Positions 1 through 10,581 of a stretch of 64,000 nt of DNA are shown one piece after another. A program made the position numbers and the translations under genes. The notes beneath the pieces are model-generated. The model saw nothing but the letters and a program-made list of their open reading frames with translations. It made no database searches and was not told the origin of the DNA. The stretch covers positions 1,240,001 through 1,304,000 of the forward strand of contig JAXBDG010000013.1 of assembly GCA_036320915.1 (NCBI GenBank), given 5' to 3'. Each line of letters opens with the position of its first letter. Position 1 is the first letter of the stretch. The stretch comes from Linnemannia elongata. Its lineage: Eukaryota > Mortierellomycota > Mortierellomycetes > Mortierellales > Mortierellaceae.

Positions 1-27
1 CCTAGAAACAAGAGCTTGCTCAATTAC

Positions 28-689
28 CTGGATGAAGATCGGGTTGACCGACAACTTTGCGCATCCCGGGGAGCATGGCTGTCCTGTTCAATTGAGCGTT
101 GGCTTCGGGGTCGACAAAGCTCTTCTTGGCGAGGATCGAGATCGTGGCAGAGACTTCCGAATTGATGAGTAATGAATCAAAGTCCAAGTCTGTTGTTGTT
201 GAGGCAGTGTTGTTCTTGTTCTCGTCTGTGGATGTTGTGGTTGTGGTATCATCACCTTCCTTAGTTGCTGATGGTGTTGCAGATACTGCAACTCCTGTAG
301 CCGGTGATGGTTCTTGACGTGTCTGACCAACATATCCCTCTCCACAAGAAACGTAGATAAGGCTATCGTTATCACGAAGTTTAAATCGACAACAATGGCA
401 TTAGTACCGTAAATCACAAAAACATTGGGTGAGGTCGAATTGAGCGAGAAACGTATTACAAGGCGGGGTACCTGTCCTGCGCGACCTTGCCATTCTTTAA
501 CCATGATGGGTCAGCGAGCTCGATGCCATGGTTGAGGTAAAGAGTCTTTGCCTTCTTGAGTCGCAACTTATTTTTAGCCAAGGTCAAGATATCAGTCAAC
601 GGATCGGAGGCCTCTTCTACTTTGAGAATGACGGCGGATTTCTGTGTTTGCTTGGCGTTGTTGACGAGTGTGAGGCGGATTGAGGGCAT
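28..689 (-). CDS. RtcB-like (UPF0027) RNA ligase family protein, 5' part only
   Basis: Exons 472-689 and 28-362 are joined across a 109-nt GT-AG intron; a further donor at 27 takes the gene off the left edge. The ATG at 687-689 is the first in frame. Residues 1 to about 75 (starting MPSIRLTLVNNAKQ) resemble a small beta-grasp/ubiquitin-like domain. A low-complexity Thr/Asn/Glu linker of about 55 residues follows. The visible end carries MLPGMRKVVGQPDLHPG, which resembles the GMPDLHPG segment at the start of RtcB/UPF0027 domains, especially the RtcB2 type. Known members are GTP/Mn-dependent RNA ligases joining 3'-phosphate or cyclic-phosphate ends, or are uncharacterised. The catalytic Cys/His residues lie outside the window, so activity cannot be judged. 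The gene diverges from MAGOH with 315 bp between the two starts. Confidence 0.55.
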
Positions 690-1004
690 TATTGTTGTGT
701 AATTAGTGGTTATCGGAAGTAATGAAGGTGGTATTAAAGGGTAACAGGGAGAAAGGTGGGAAATGATAAAGAGAGGAGGAATGAAAGACCTCAGAACCAC
801 AACCTTTAAATACGTCTCGACAAAGCCCAAAAAACTGCGGGCACAGGCCTTTGAGTGTATCGTCATATCACATGACCGCCTGCGGTAATTGCAGCTGCGA
901 CCGTCAAGTGTTCTTAACGTCATAGACACTTCAGGCCCCAAAGAGGAGAAGAGGCGAATCAGCCTCTTCTCCTCTTTGCATTTCACTATCACACTTTTCA
1001 CATC
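690..1004. promoter_or_regulatory. Divergent intergenic region, RtcB-like / MAGOH
   Basis: A 315-bp region between two start codons that must hold both promoters and both leaders. No clear TATA box. Its most distinctive element is the perfect inverted repeat listed separately at 939-978. Confidence 0.5.
939..978. repeat. Perfect 17-bp inverted repeat with 6-nt loop
   Basis: Bases 939-955 (CAAAGAGGAGAAGAGGC) are the exact reverse complement of 962-978, separated by GAATCA. The 3' arm ends 26 nt before the MAGOH ATG, so the hairpin would probably lie in the MAGOH 5' leader. On the + strand the 5' arm is purine-rich and the 3' arm pyrimidine-rich. Confidence 0.9.
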
Positions 1005-2439
1005 ATGCCAGCAGAGGAATTCTACGTGAGATACTAGTACGTCAACTACTCTTGCTCGCATTCGCGGAACTTGGAGCATGGCTGACAGGACAGGGCAGGA
1101 CAACTTTCACTCTCTCAATGCTGGCGACAAATGACAGCAAGCCCTTTCCTTTGGACTAGATGCACAGCTGGGATTGTCGCAATTTTTTTTGGTGGCGACT
1201 TGGGAGACGTGGATGTTACTTTGAACCCACCCCCCTAAGCATGGACAAAACTATCAACTCAGCAAGCAAAAAGTCCTCAAGGAGCCATGTTATTTCCAGC
1301 ATTTGATACTAATTCGACCCTCCACATTTTGTCTGCTACTGTAACTAGCTCCGGCCATCAGGGACGATATGGACACGAGTTCATCGAGTTTGAATTCCAT
1401 GCCGATGGACGCTGCCGATATGCCAACAACTCCAACTACAGGAATGACTCTTTGATCAAGAAGGAGAGTACGTTTCTTTTCTCTCCGCCCCACACTCTTC
1501 TGTTTGCCAACTGAACCCCAGTCGTACCTCTCTCCACAACTACAGTCGCGAATGGTGTAGAGTAGACCAACGTACTGACATCGTTATTTTGTTTTCTCGA
1601 CTCTGTGTTTTTCTAGTGACTGTGAGCCCATTGATGATCAAGGAGTTGAAGAGGATCATTGCAGATTCCGAGGTCATGAAGGAAGACGACCACAAGTGGC
1701 CAAAGAAGAATGTTGTCGGAAAGCAGGAGCTCGAGATTCGTTTCGGAAACGAGCACGTATCCTTCGAGGTAATGACACTACCTTTCGCAACTCTGAGAAG
1801 ATGGCGTTCTTTTTGGACTTGAGGGCGTCAACTGTGTACAGCTGGAAACAAACGGAGAGTAGGAGGAGAGGGGTTTTACGTCACTGAGGGACACTTGGAC
1901 AGGACAGGACAGGACAATACTGGCATTCGGTCAAGACAAAGCTATGCATTGGAACGAATTTTATATTTGGAAGAGTGCCGCTATCAAAGTTGAAATGGGA
2001 TGACCATCTCGACACCATACTAGGATGCCGCACGATATTCTTCACTCCAACACAGCTACAACACCATCAGACGCAACATCGCTGTCATTATATACCTGAG
2101 TAACACAACACATTCACAAAGGCCGCAGAGATTAACAATTTTTCCACTCGCTCCCTTTGTTTACGCAATGTAGACCGCCAAGATCGGATCGTTGGTGGAT
2201 GTCCAGGGCAGTGAAGACCCCGAAGGTCTCCGCGTCTTCTACTACCTGGTCCAGGATCTCAAATGCCTAGTCTTCTCACTCATCACTCTGCACTGGAAGG
2301 TAAGAAGTGAAAAGTTCAACAGTTTTGTGGCGTCCAGGAAGTTCGTGAGGAACATGCTTAACGTTTGTACTTGATAGACATCTAACCAAACATAATGCGT
2401 TGTCTTCTGTTACTCCTACATTAGATCAAGCCCATTTAA
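1005..2439 (+). CDS. MAGOH: Mago nashi homolog (exon junction complex core)
   Basis: Five exons: 1005-1036, 1349-1467, 1617-1768, 2174-2299 and 2425-2439. All junctions are GT-AG and in phase, giving 147 residues, the usual MAGOH length. The first exon codes [11 protein letters not shown] and joins to [11 protein letters not shown]. Other family signatures are [42 protein letters not shown] and the C-terminal IKPI. MAGOH binds Y14/RBM8A and locks eIF4A3 on spliced mRNA in the nucleus. It is found in intron-rich organisms and is lost from budding yeasts, which fits the intron density here. The last coding exon is only 15 nt. Introns are 312, 149, 405 and 125 nt, long for a fungus. Confidence 0.97.
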
Positions 2440-2476
2440 ATGTTCAGACGAGAAGGCGTACACAACACAATCCTCG

Positions 2477-2482
2477 AATAAA
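2477..2482 (+). terminator. Polyadenylation signal AATAAA for MAGOH
   Basis: AATAAA lies 38 nt past the MAGOH stop codon. Confidence 0.5.
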
Positions 2483-2676
2483 TAACAAAATGTCCCAAAT
2501 GTTTCTGAAAAAGTTGCAAAAGTGTTGATACATCTACGGATTGGTGGCTACTATAGTACAATTAGAATGGAGAGACGATGCAAAATAAGCGTTCTAAATA
2601 AAAATGAGAAAAATGATGCGACAAAGACAAAAGAAATGACTACAACCGCAAAAAAAAAAAAAAAAAAAACGTCACT

Positions 2677-5600
2677 CTAGAACCCTTGGGTCCTGATTTT
2701 CTTCTTCTTGGGCTTGGAGCTAGGGTCGATAGCCTTGCCGCCCTTGATCATCGTTCGTTTGGCCGCAAACGCGCCCGGTACAGGCTGACTTGCAGCGGCG
2801 TTGGCAAAAAACTGTGATTCTTGTGAAAGCTGTGATGCTGATGATGATTGTGTCTCTGGTTTGAGGGTGTCCTGGGTGGAACCGTGACTTCTAAAGAAAT
2901 TCGTCCCCTGGCTGTTACTTGGTTTCCGATCGCCGCCTGGTGGTTCCCGTTCCATGGCCGCAAAAAAGAGCCCAGCAGGATGGGACTTGGATTCGACGGG
3001 CGACGGCTCGCCCTTGAGCTTGGATATGCTGGTGCTACCGCCGCTCTTGGTAGAAGCTCCTCCGACAACGGAAGCGGGTTGCGAGAACGAGAACGGATTC
3101 CTGATAGCATTTGTCATGCGGACAGAGTGTTGCTGCGACCTAGCTTTCACATTGCTCCTCTGAAGCTGCGAAGCTGCAACAATCGTGGGCGCCGAGAACA
3201 TACCATCCTCGTCTGCATACCCCATCTGACTGAACAGCTGGATCTCATCCGTAATAATCCCCGCGGGTTGTGAGGCTGAACCCTTGGCGCTGATGTTATA
3301 CGACGAATCCTGCATCCTGGCGCCACGGATCTTATTCTCCTTCTTCTCGCGCCTCGCACGCTTCTTCAACAGCGCCTCCGCTTGTGCCAGCTTTGCTTCG
3401 TCTGTCTGGAGAGCTGCCTCCTCTTCTGTCAGGCTAAGATCGCGATAGGTAAACTCCTGGGTGATGTCGCCGGTGTACCACTCATCCAACACATCCTGCG
3501 CGCGGGATGACTGTATGACTTTTGGCTGTTTGAATGATCCGTCTTTGGTGTCTTGGAACAAGTACTTGAATGCAAACGGAGCCTTTGTCGACGACGTTAT
3601 TGTAATGCCGTCGTCTTCCTCATCCAAAACTTCAGGCTCCAGAGTCTTGGCAATAACCGTGGTTGTCAAGGCGAGCTCTTGCGCCATCCGCCGAATAGTC
3701 GCCTCCCGAATCTGTCGGGACTCCTGAGAGGGCCAAACACAGATACCTTCCTCCTTCTCCTTGACATTCCCCGCCTCAGACATGCCCACAGCCTGCGAAC
3801 TCCTCGAGTGTCCTGCAGACTGACTCTGGGTGCTTCCTAGTTCCAAAACGCGCTCTTTTGGAAGAGGATAGAGGTGCTCCAGATACGTTTGAATCGCCTC
3901 AACAGTCGCTTCTGAGCTTCGGATCGTGGTGCTGATATCGTGGTCAAAGTTTGGCCAAGTCCTGATAATCTTTTGCGTGACGACACGCAAGTCGGAACTT
4001 GTAACGACAGGATCCAGCTCGATCCTGTTCTGGATCTGTTGAGACAGGGCGCTCCGGGTAGTCATGGGCAAATGAGTGCACCTGATCTTGTGAAGGACCT
4101 CGTACCTAGAAATAACAGAAAATCCAACCAATTCAATTAGGCGCTTATTCCAGCACTAAAAAAAAAAAAAAAAAAAAAAAAAATGAAATGATCCAGAAAA
4201 CCGGACAGCAACTGCCAACTGCTTACATTGTAACAGAGGTGGTACATTGCCCAATAAACACCATGGCTTCGTGGACCTTGCTCTCAAGATCGATATCACG
4301 TTCGTTCGTCTCCCGATCCAACAGCAGGTACCTTCTCAAACCCTCCATCACCTTCCTGACATCGACCGTTTCATGTGCCCGCACATCGGATTCAGCAGGT
4401 TCGTCCGCCGCAACCTGTGCCTCTTTGATGCCTTTCTTCCATGGCGCAACCCATCCCCGGGAAGACTTAAAGACCTTCTCAACCATCTCCCACTTCCGAG
4501 AATCCTCCTCGGAATCGCCCTCTGACTCGACGTCTCCTGTGTTTTTCAGTGCAATATCGATCGCCAGCGCGTTCCCAGATGTCAGAATATGGTCTGAAGA
4601 GGCATCGTAGTCAGACTCTTGCCTCTTGATCATATCAATCTCTTGTGCGTAGACAGCGCCAGTGGCGGCGTATTGAAGCACCGAGAACTTGACGGTGCTG
4701 CTGCCACTGTTGTGCCCCTCCATCGACATCGAGCTCTGACTCGTTCCGCCATTGTCATCATCCTCGTCGCTCAATATCTCCGACGGCAGTAGAGCCAATC
4801 CCATCAGGGGCGGTTTGATCCCCTGGTACATCCGATCTCCAAGCGCTGCCGTGTCACCTACGCGCTTCAGTGGATTCCTGAGTTCGCTGGTGTTGGTATA
4901 GTGAGCATGCGTGTGGAAGGATGGGAGTTCCTGGGCGCCACCGCTCATTGATGGCGGTTCCATTTCTGTTGCGTTTGATCCATGTGAAAAGTTGTATGCG
5001 GTGATGCCTGCATTCCGCATGTCCCAAGTGAGCACCGTTGCTACAATAATAAAGGCGAAATAACCAAATATTAGAAACATGTCGATTTAGGAGATCTTGC
5101 TGGTTACAAAAGTCAATTGGGGCTTACTGTATCGAGATCCGTCGGTTGTAGTATCCATTGTTTTCAGGCCAAAAGGCATAGCGCGACCCATCTGATGGGA
5201 TGTTGAAATTAGTGTTCGTTTAGGGAATCGCTGGTCGACGCATGCAATTTGGTGAGAGGTGGCGACGTATGTATAAAATGGCGTAAGTGGGGACACATTG
5301 TTCTCCTGAAGTGCTTGAAACGTCTCGCCTTCCCGTAGTTCAAATAGAGACGTCGTTGCAGTCGGGCCCTGTTTGAAATAAAACGCAGACCGTCGTTAGT
5401 GTCTGTAGACTCAATGACAACCACCGCCGACCAGGTTTGGTAGTACAAGGAGAAACATACCCTGTAATCAACTAACTCCATATGAGTCCTGGAGGTAACA
5501 ATCAGATTAGAGGGATGTGCAGACCAGATGCAGCTCCGCCAGGGATCTTCTTGGGTGATTAAAGTGTTGTCGTGTTTCCTGATGATTGCTACAGTGTCTT

Positions 5601-6877
5601 TATCCTTTTGAGCGTGTCGTGAGGTGTTAATGTCCGAACCCCGTCTTGTCCAGATCGCAACTCGCCCTTGATCTCCCACGAGTGCATAGGTATTCGGGAT
5701 ATAAGGCGAAATGGCGGCATGGATTGTTTGGTCCTGACAGTTGGTTGGTCTGCTCGACATGATCCCTACTGTCCGAATGTATTCTGGTTGCATCCTTGCG
5801 AGAGACAAAGGAACTTCCAATTGTGGAGCCACGATTGTCACAGCCTCTCTTGTGCGGATCAAAATTTGCTCTATTTATACAGGAAAAGGAAAAAAAGGGT
5901 GTTAGAAAAGAGTGTGAAACGGCTTCCTTCCGATGGTGAGGGTCCTGGATCGAATACATAGTACGTACCATCGGCTTTGTCCTTGGAAGATAATGGAGGC
6001 GCTGCGATTTGCAAGATAGGTGAAAGGAATGGCTTCAGAGTTGATTTTGGTCGAATAAGAGTGAATGGCGGTTGTTGTTTTGGTTTGTGGCCGACAAGGA
6101 TGATAGAAAGGTCTGATCCTGTTGGTCCAGCTGGCGTAGCAACAACAGGGAGTCCAATGAAACTACTGGCCGCACAAACATTTCCTTGGAACGGATCGTA
6201 TATCGACAACGCAAAGTCTTCAAATGAGGACTCGGCCAAACCTTCCTGCATTGCTGTGTCGAAGAACCAGTCATGTGGGTTATTTGCCGCCAGATACGAC
6301 ATCTATTAATGTTTGCAGACAAAAAGTACGAGGTTGGTTTCATGCAGTTACCCATTGCTAACGTTGGTTGATCTCGTCTTTTTTCCGAGACTTACGTCTT
6401 GGTTTATCTCCGGGTGGACAGAACTTAAGGGAACAGACTTGGCATTAGCCTTTCTCATGCTAACCCAGCTTTGTGGTGGTTGAGGTTCCCATGGTCGCTC
6501 TCTCGATAGCATCTGCGTCAACGGCGACGAACTCGTATACTGGAAACCTATCAAATTTGCCAGGCAATTGAGTTTGTTGAGTATGCGTCCAATGGTCTTT
6601 TGATCGTAATGAAAACAAAATTCCAATTGTATCTCCCCAGTCTTACTATCCCACGAGCAAGACTGGAAAGAAAACAGGCAACAAGAAAAACAAAGGGAAA
6701 AAAAAAGCTTTGTCTTTTCTTACCTTCGCTCTCTCTTGCAAACTTCCATGAGTTGCGGTCGGGGTCGTATATAGCGCCGCCGAGGAGGCCGATGTCCAAT
6801 ATTCCAGCATGCTTTGCATCCCGAGTGGGCCAGAACATTGGCGCCGTCATCATGCTGTGCTCGTGTCGTTGTTGCAT
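2677..6877 (-). CDS. RRN6: RNA polymerase I core factor subunit, Rrn6/TAF1C-like
   Basis: Exons, 5' to 3': 6724-6877, 6396-6662, 5969-6302, 5461-5870, 5128-5368, 4227-5040 and 2677-4105; about 1,215 residues. The first part reads as beta-propeller-like strands (GLLGGAIYDPDRNSWKFAR; HPSNLIVTSRTHMELVDYR; CVDQRFPKR; VLTWDMRNAG). The C-terminal third is disordered, with Ser/Gln-rich patches, and ends in a basic tail, KPKKKKIRTQGF. This layout fits Rrn6/TAF1C, which with Rrn7/TAF1B recruits Pol I to the rDNA promoter in the nucleolus. Exons 2-7 close in phase. The junction of exons 1 and 2 does not: the donor leaves one extra base and every acceptor is phase 0. The frame stays open upstream of 6877, so a longer N-terminus is possible. 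The 3' end of the zinc-finger gene lies only 168 bp upstream. Assignment is from motif memory and moderately sure. Confidence 0.6.
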
Positions 6878-6986
6878 GGCATGGCGTGGTGGAGCTTTGT
6901 AAAGGTCTTGAAGGCAAGCATTGAACGTCTGGTTTTTGTTATGAAAAAATGCTATTAGCAGTCACCTCATGCATCCGCACGTGGTT

Positions 6987-6992
6987 TTTATT
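6987..6992 (-). terminator. Polyadenylation signal (AATAAA on -) for the zinc-finger gene
   Basis: TTTATT on the + strand, 54 nt past the stop of the upstream zinc-finger gene and inside the short gap before the Rrn6-like start. Confidence 0.45.
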
Positions 6993-7045
6993 ATGCGTTT
7001 ATGGTACAAGGAAAAATACAAGGGAAGCAAGGAAAAAAACTATGT

Positions 7046-10000
7046 TCAAAGGTCCATCTGCTCAGGCGACCTGCTGTCAGAGAGCTCGCGCACACGGTCT
7101 TGGTACTGGATCATGGCTCGGATATCCTTCAAAAGGGCTTCTTGTTCGGAGCGCTGGGGACGGATGGGGCGTCTTTGGTAGGGGTTGAAGTGGGCAATGA
7201 CCTGGACAGTTCCTCGCTCTGGGCTTTGAGAGTCGCGAGTTTGGCAGTTCGAAGGGTCTTGTGATGTCTGGCGAGCGGTGCGAGTGGTGGGGGATTTTGC
7301 GGATAGCTCTTCATCGCTCAAGGCGACCTCGGGGTGCATTTTGGCCGTGTGTGTCTAGAGTTCAGATAAGAAGAAGGAATGAGGTAAGTGATTGATCTCG
7401 TGGCTTGACATCCAACAGTGTTCAACCGTTCAGGTCCAAAGTTTTACCTTCAAGTTTCCGAGCTGACTGAATGACTTGCCACATCCATCCAGGCGACACA
7501 TGAAGGGCTTGACCTCGTCATGGATACGCTCGTGCGTCTTCAGGTTTCCGAGCTGAGTAAAGGTCTTGTCGCAGCCTGGGTGGTGACACTTGTAAGGCCG
7601 CTCGCCGGTGTGCTTGCGTTCGTGGGTCTAGGTAGTCATCAATGCGCGTTAGTGATATTGGTGGATATGATAGCAAAGTGCACGCTGGAAAAAAAATCGC
7701 CAATTACCTTCAGGTTTCCGAGTTGCGTGAAGGAACGTTCGCATCCATCGAAGCGGCAGACCTAGATAGAATGAATGTGCAGGAGAGAAAACGATGTCCA
7801 AAGAGCGCAACCGTCATAGATGCAACCAAGAGTCGATGCCAACCCGCACAATACCAATGCAAATTGATTTTGTTGACACGGTTGCAAGGAGGCCAAAAGA
7901 ACGGTAACAAAGCACAAGAGTTGCGTGGGGGGCACACAAAGCGACAGCGCAAAGAACCAACAGCCAAACAGCCAACCAAAGAATGTCAAAGGAAGCCCAC
8001 AGGATCACCAGCCAAGCCAAATTGTAGAATACGTTTTTGCAAAGGTAAAGTGGGACAAAGAGTGGCAAGGCCAAAGGAGCAATAGCGCAAGGAACCCAAC
8101 AGGACCCAAGAAAAAAAAGAAGGAAGCGGACAGAACCCAACAAGCAAAACGCATCAAGATCCAAACAAGAATTTGGAGATTAAAGAATAAGAGAGAGAGA
8201 GACCGTGAGTCGTCAAAATAAAAGTACGCTCGTCATTAAACATTACATGAGAGGAATCGAAAAAAACAACTCGAGAAGGTAAATACATGAAAGTGAAAGA
8301 AAAAAAGGACAATCGAAAGGAAAATTGACAACACAATAAGGATCGACAAAGACATGTATTGCCGCTCATTCATTCTGCTCTTCCATTCGTATCCCTCACT
8401 CCTCCTCCTCCACAAAGTTCTTCTCTTCATAATCGCTTTTCTCTTTCTAACCCTCCCAAAGCACTTGAATAAATAAATGCTGTGCTCGATCTGACGGATG
8501 TACCAAACTTTTCGTCACGGCCGATATCGCGTGGTAAAACAAGTCGTGTTGCCAACAGTAATGTCATCTCAACTATCCATATAATCCATCCAATACTGAA
8601 ATCCATTCGCGTCGCTCGCTCTTTTCCATTTGATAATGAACCGCCGCCAATCTTCTTACTTCGCCTTTCACCTTGTCGCCACCCTTTACAGTCCATGAAA
8701 AAACAACCAAAACCAAGAAAGAAAAAGTAGGCTATCCCCACCCACCCACCCACCCACCCAAAAAAAAAGGATAATAACCAGGAAAGGAAGATAAGAAAAA
8801 AGAACTTGAAACAAAATCACCGAAGAGAAAACTGGCAAAGAAGAGAGATGTCAAGTTCCGTCAAATGTGTGGGGCCTCCTTTTCGTGCGTTTGAAATCAA
8901 GCAGAAATGCATAGGAATCATTCAGCATTTGGGGACATGGCAAAAAATGCCTGAGCGGACAAGGGCAACCAGTGCGGCGGCAAATGGGAGACCGGCTGCA
9001 ATACGAGATGGGTCAATACCATAACAAGAAAAGATGGCTCTCACTCCGACCTTGGCGAAAGAGATCAAGAACGCGCTTGACATGATCCTTGCGAATCATC
9101 CGGTCTATCTGCTTGGTTGAGGGGAGCCACTGAGGAGAGGGGTGCGGTCCAAAGGTAAGCAGAGCCGAGATGCTTCGTCTTGGATTAGTGTGCGGCAGTG
9201 GCTCCCGCATCATGCCTCGATTGAGTCATTGCGTCATTGCGTCGTTGCGTCGTGCGTGCATTCATACAGCGTTGGTCTCCCTCGGTCATGATCGTGGGCG
9301 TCATTGATTCCAAATTTCCATCGGACGAAAAAGTGGGCCCCCAACTCCTTTATCTCTTCTTCTTCGCTCCATTTTCGTGTCTCCAAAATTCAATCCTTGC
9401 AGCATAGTACAGAAGGTAGAGATTCCAGGAACAGAAGGGAAGGCGAGGTATGCAAGAGAGGTAAGGAAAGGGACTTACAAATGGACGTGTCCCCGTGTGG
9501 CATCTATTGAAAATTAGATATGTGAGTGTGAGATATGTGGAACGATTGTGCCTGTGACCTTTCCTGTCTCAATTTTTCAGGAACCAAAGTAAGACCAAAA
9601 AAAAAGAAGAAAGACTGGTGGCGCTGGTGGCCATCATTGATAGACAACAGTGAGATGCAAAAGGGCTTACCGCTCGTGAATACGGAGATGGGCGACTTGG
9701 TAAAACTTCTTCTGGCAGGTCCCAATCATGCAAGCAAACGACTTTGTGCGCTCGCTGCTCGATCCTGAAGACGAGACAGAACTCTGGCTGCATACAGACA
9801 TCTTGCGTTGAGCACTCATTATCGTTGTTGTTGGAACGGTCGACATCTGGTCAGGGAAGGTGCTCAAAGGGAGCGTAGGAGAAACAGGGGAAGGCGGGAA
9901 GGAAGTATCATAGGACATTGATGGAGCAGGAGGAGGCGTTGCTTGGGAAGAGACGACTGATTCCGGCAGGAACAACGCTGGAAGCTGGTGAAGAGATGGG

Positions 10001-10392
10001 GCATCGCTTGGGTCGCTGGTTTTTTTCATGAAGAAGGTAGGCGACGAGGGGACGGTGGCGTTGGGGTCCTCGTTTTCGTTGTCATCGTCGTCAAAGTCGG
10101 TTGATTTGACTGGTCTATAGTAAGCGTGCTCGAAGCCGCTCTCTAATTCTTCAGCGGTAGCTTCCAGGGCGAGGACGAGGGCGTCGAGAGAGGTGGCTGG
10201 GGGGTTTGGCCGGTTCATGAGGCATTTGACGGAAGAGCGGTGGCGGTTATCTTCGGCGAGCGCGTCCATGGTGGAGTGGAAAAGGGCGACAGGAGAGAGT
10301 GAGGGGGAAGGATAGACATAGTTGTTATGGCTGGAAGTTGAGCCGAGCGAGTCCTTGTGAGGAGTGTTGTGGAAAGCAGAGGATACGAGCAT
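7046..10392 (-). CDS. C2H2 zinc-finger transcription factor (Azf1-like, four fingers)
   Basis: Exons: 9671-10392, 9479-9503, 7708-7761, 7448-7627 and 7046-7354; all phases close, 429 residues. Residues 1 to about 215 are disordered (Ser/Pro-rich, an acidic DDDDNENED stretch). Four C2H2 fingers follow. Finger 1 is [19 protein letters not shown] plus ERCH. Fingers 2-4 share the FTQLGNLK / FSQLGNLK core and are joined by HTGTRPF and HTGERPY linkers and a degenerate IHDEVKPF linker. Repeated QLGNLKTHE fingers are typical of fungal Azf1-type proteins, which bind DNA in nutrient or stress responses. The C-terminus is charged with no recognised domain. Fingers are split over exons, including a 25-nt exon coding only the end of finger 1 and its linker, and a 1.7-kb intron. 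Target genes cannot be inferred. Confidence 0.85.
7762..9478 (-). other. 1,717-nt intron of the zinc-finger gene
   Basis: Bounded by GTAAGT at 9478 and CTAG at 7762 on the - strand; the two sides join in phase to give RPF-VCRFDGC, a normal finger linker. I see no convincing exon or RNA gene inside. It holds short tandem repeats at 8739-8760 (CCCA units) and 9225-9252 (GCGTCATT-like units). Confidence 0.7.
8739..8760. repeat. (CCCA)n microsatellite
   Basis: About five CCCA units directly followed by an A run, inside the long zinc-finger intron. Confidence 0.8.
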
Positions 10393-10543
10393 TATGGAGG
10401 ACGGTTGTTGTTATTGTCGTTATTAGTACTGTTGTTGGTTTGGTGGCGTTTGGTGCAAGAGTGCAAGGTAGATGATGATGCTGGTGAGGATGATGAGCTG
10501 TGGTAAGGAGTAGAGAAAAAAGAGAGCAAAAGGGGTGAAAGGG

Positions 10544-10581
<38 letters not shown>

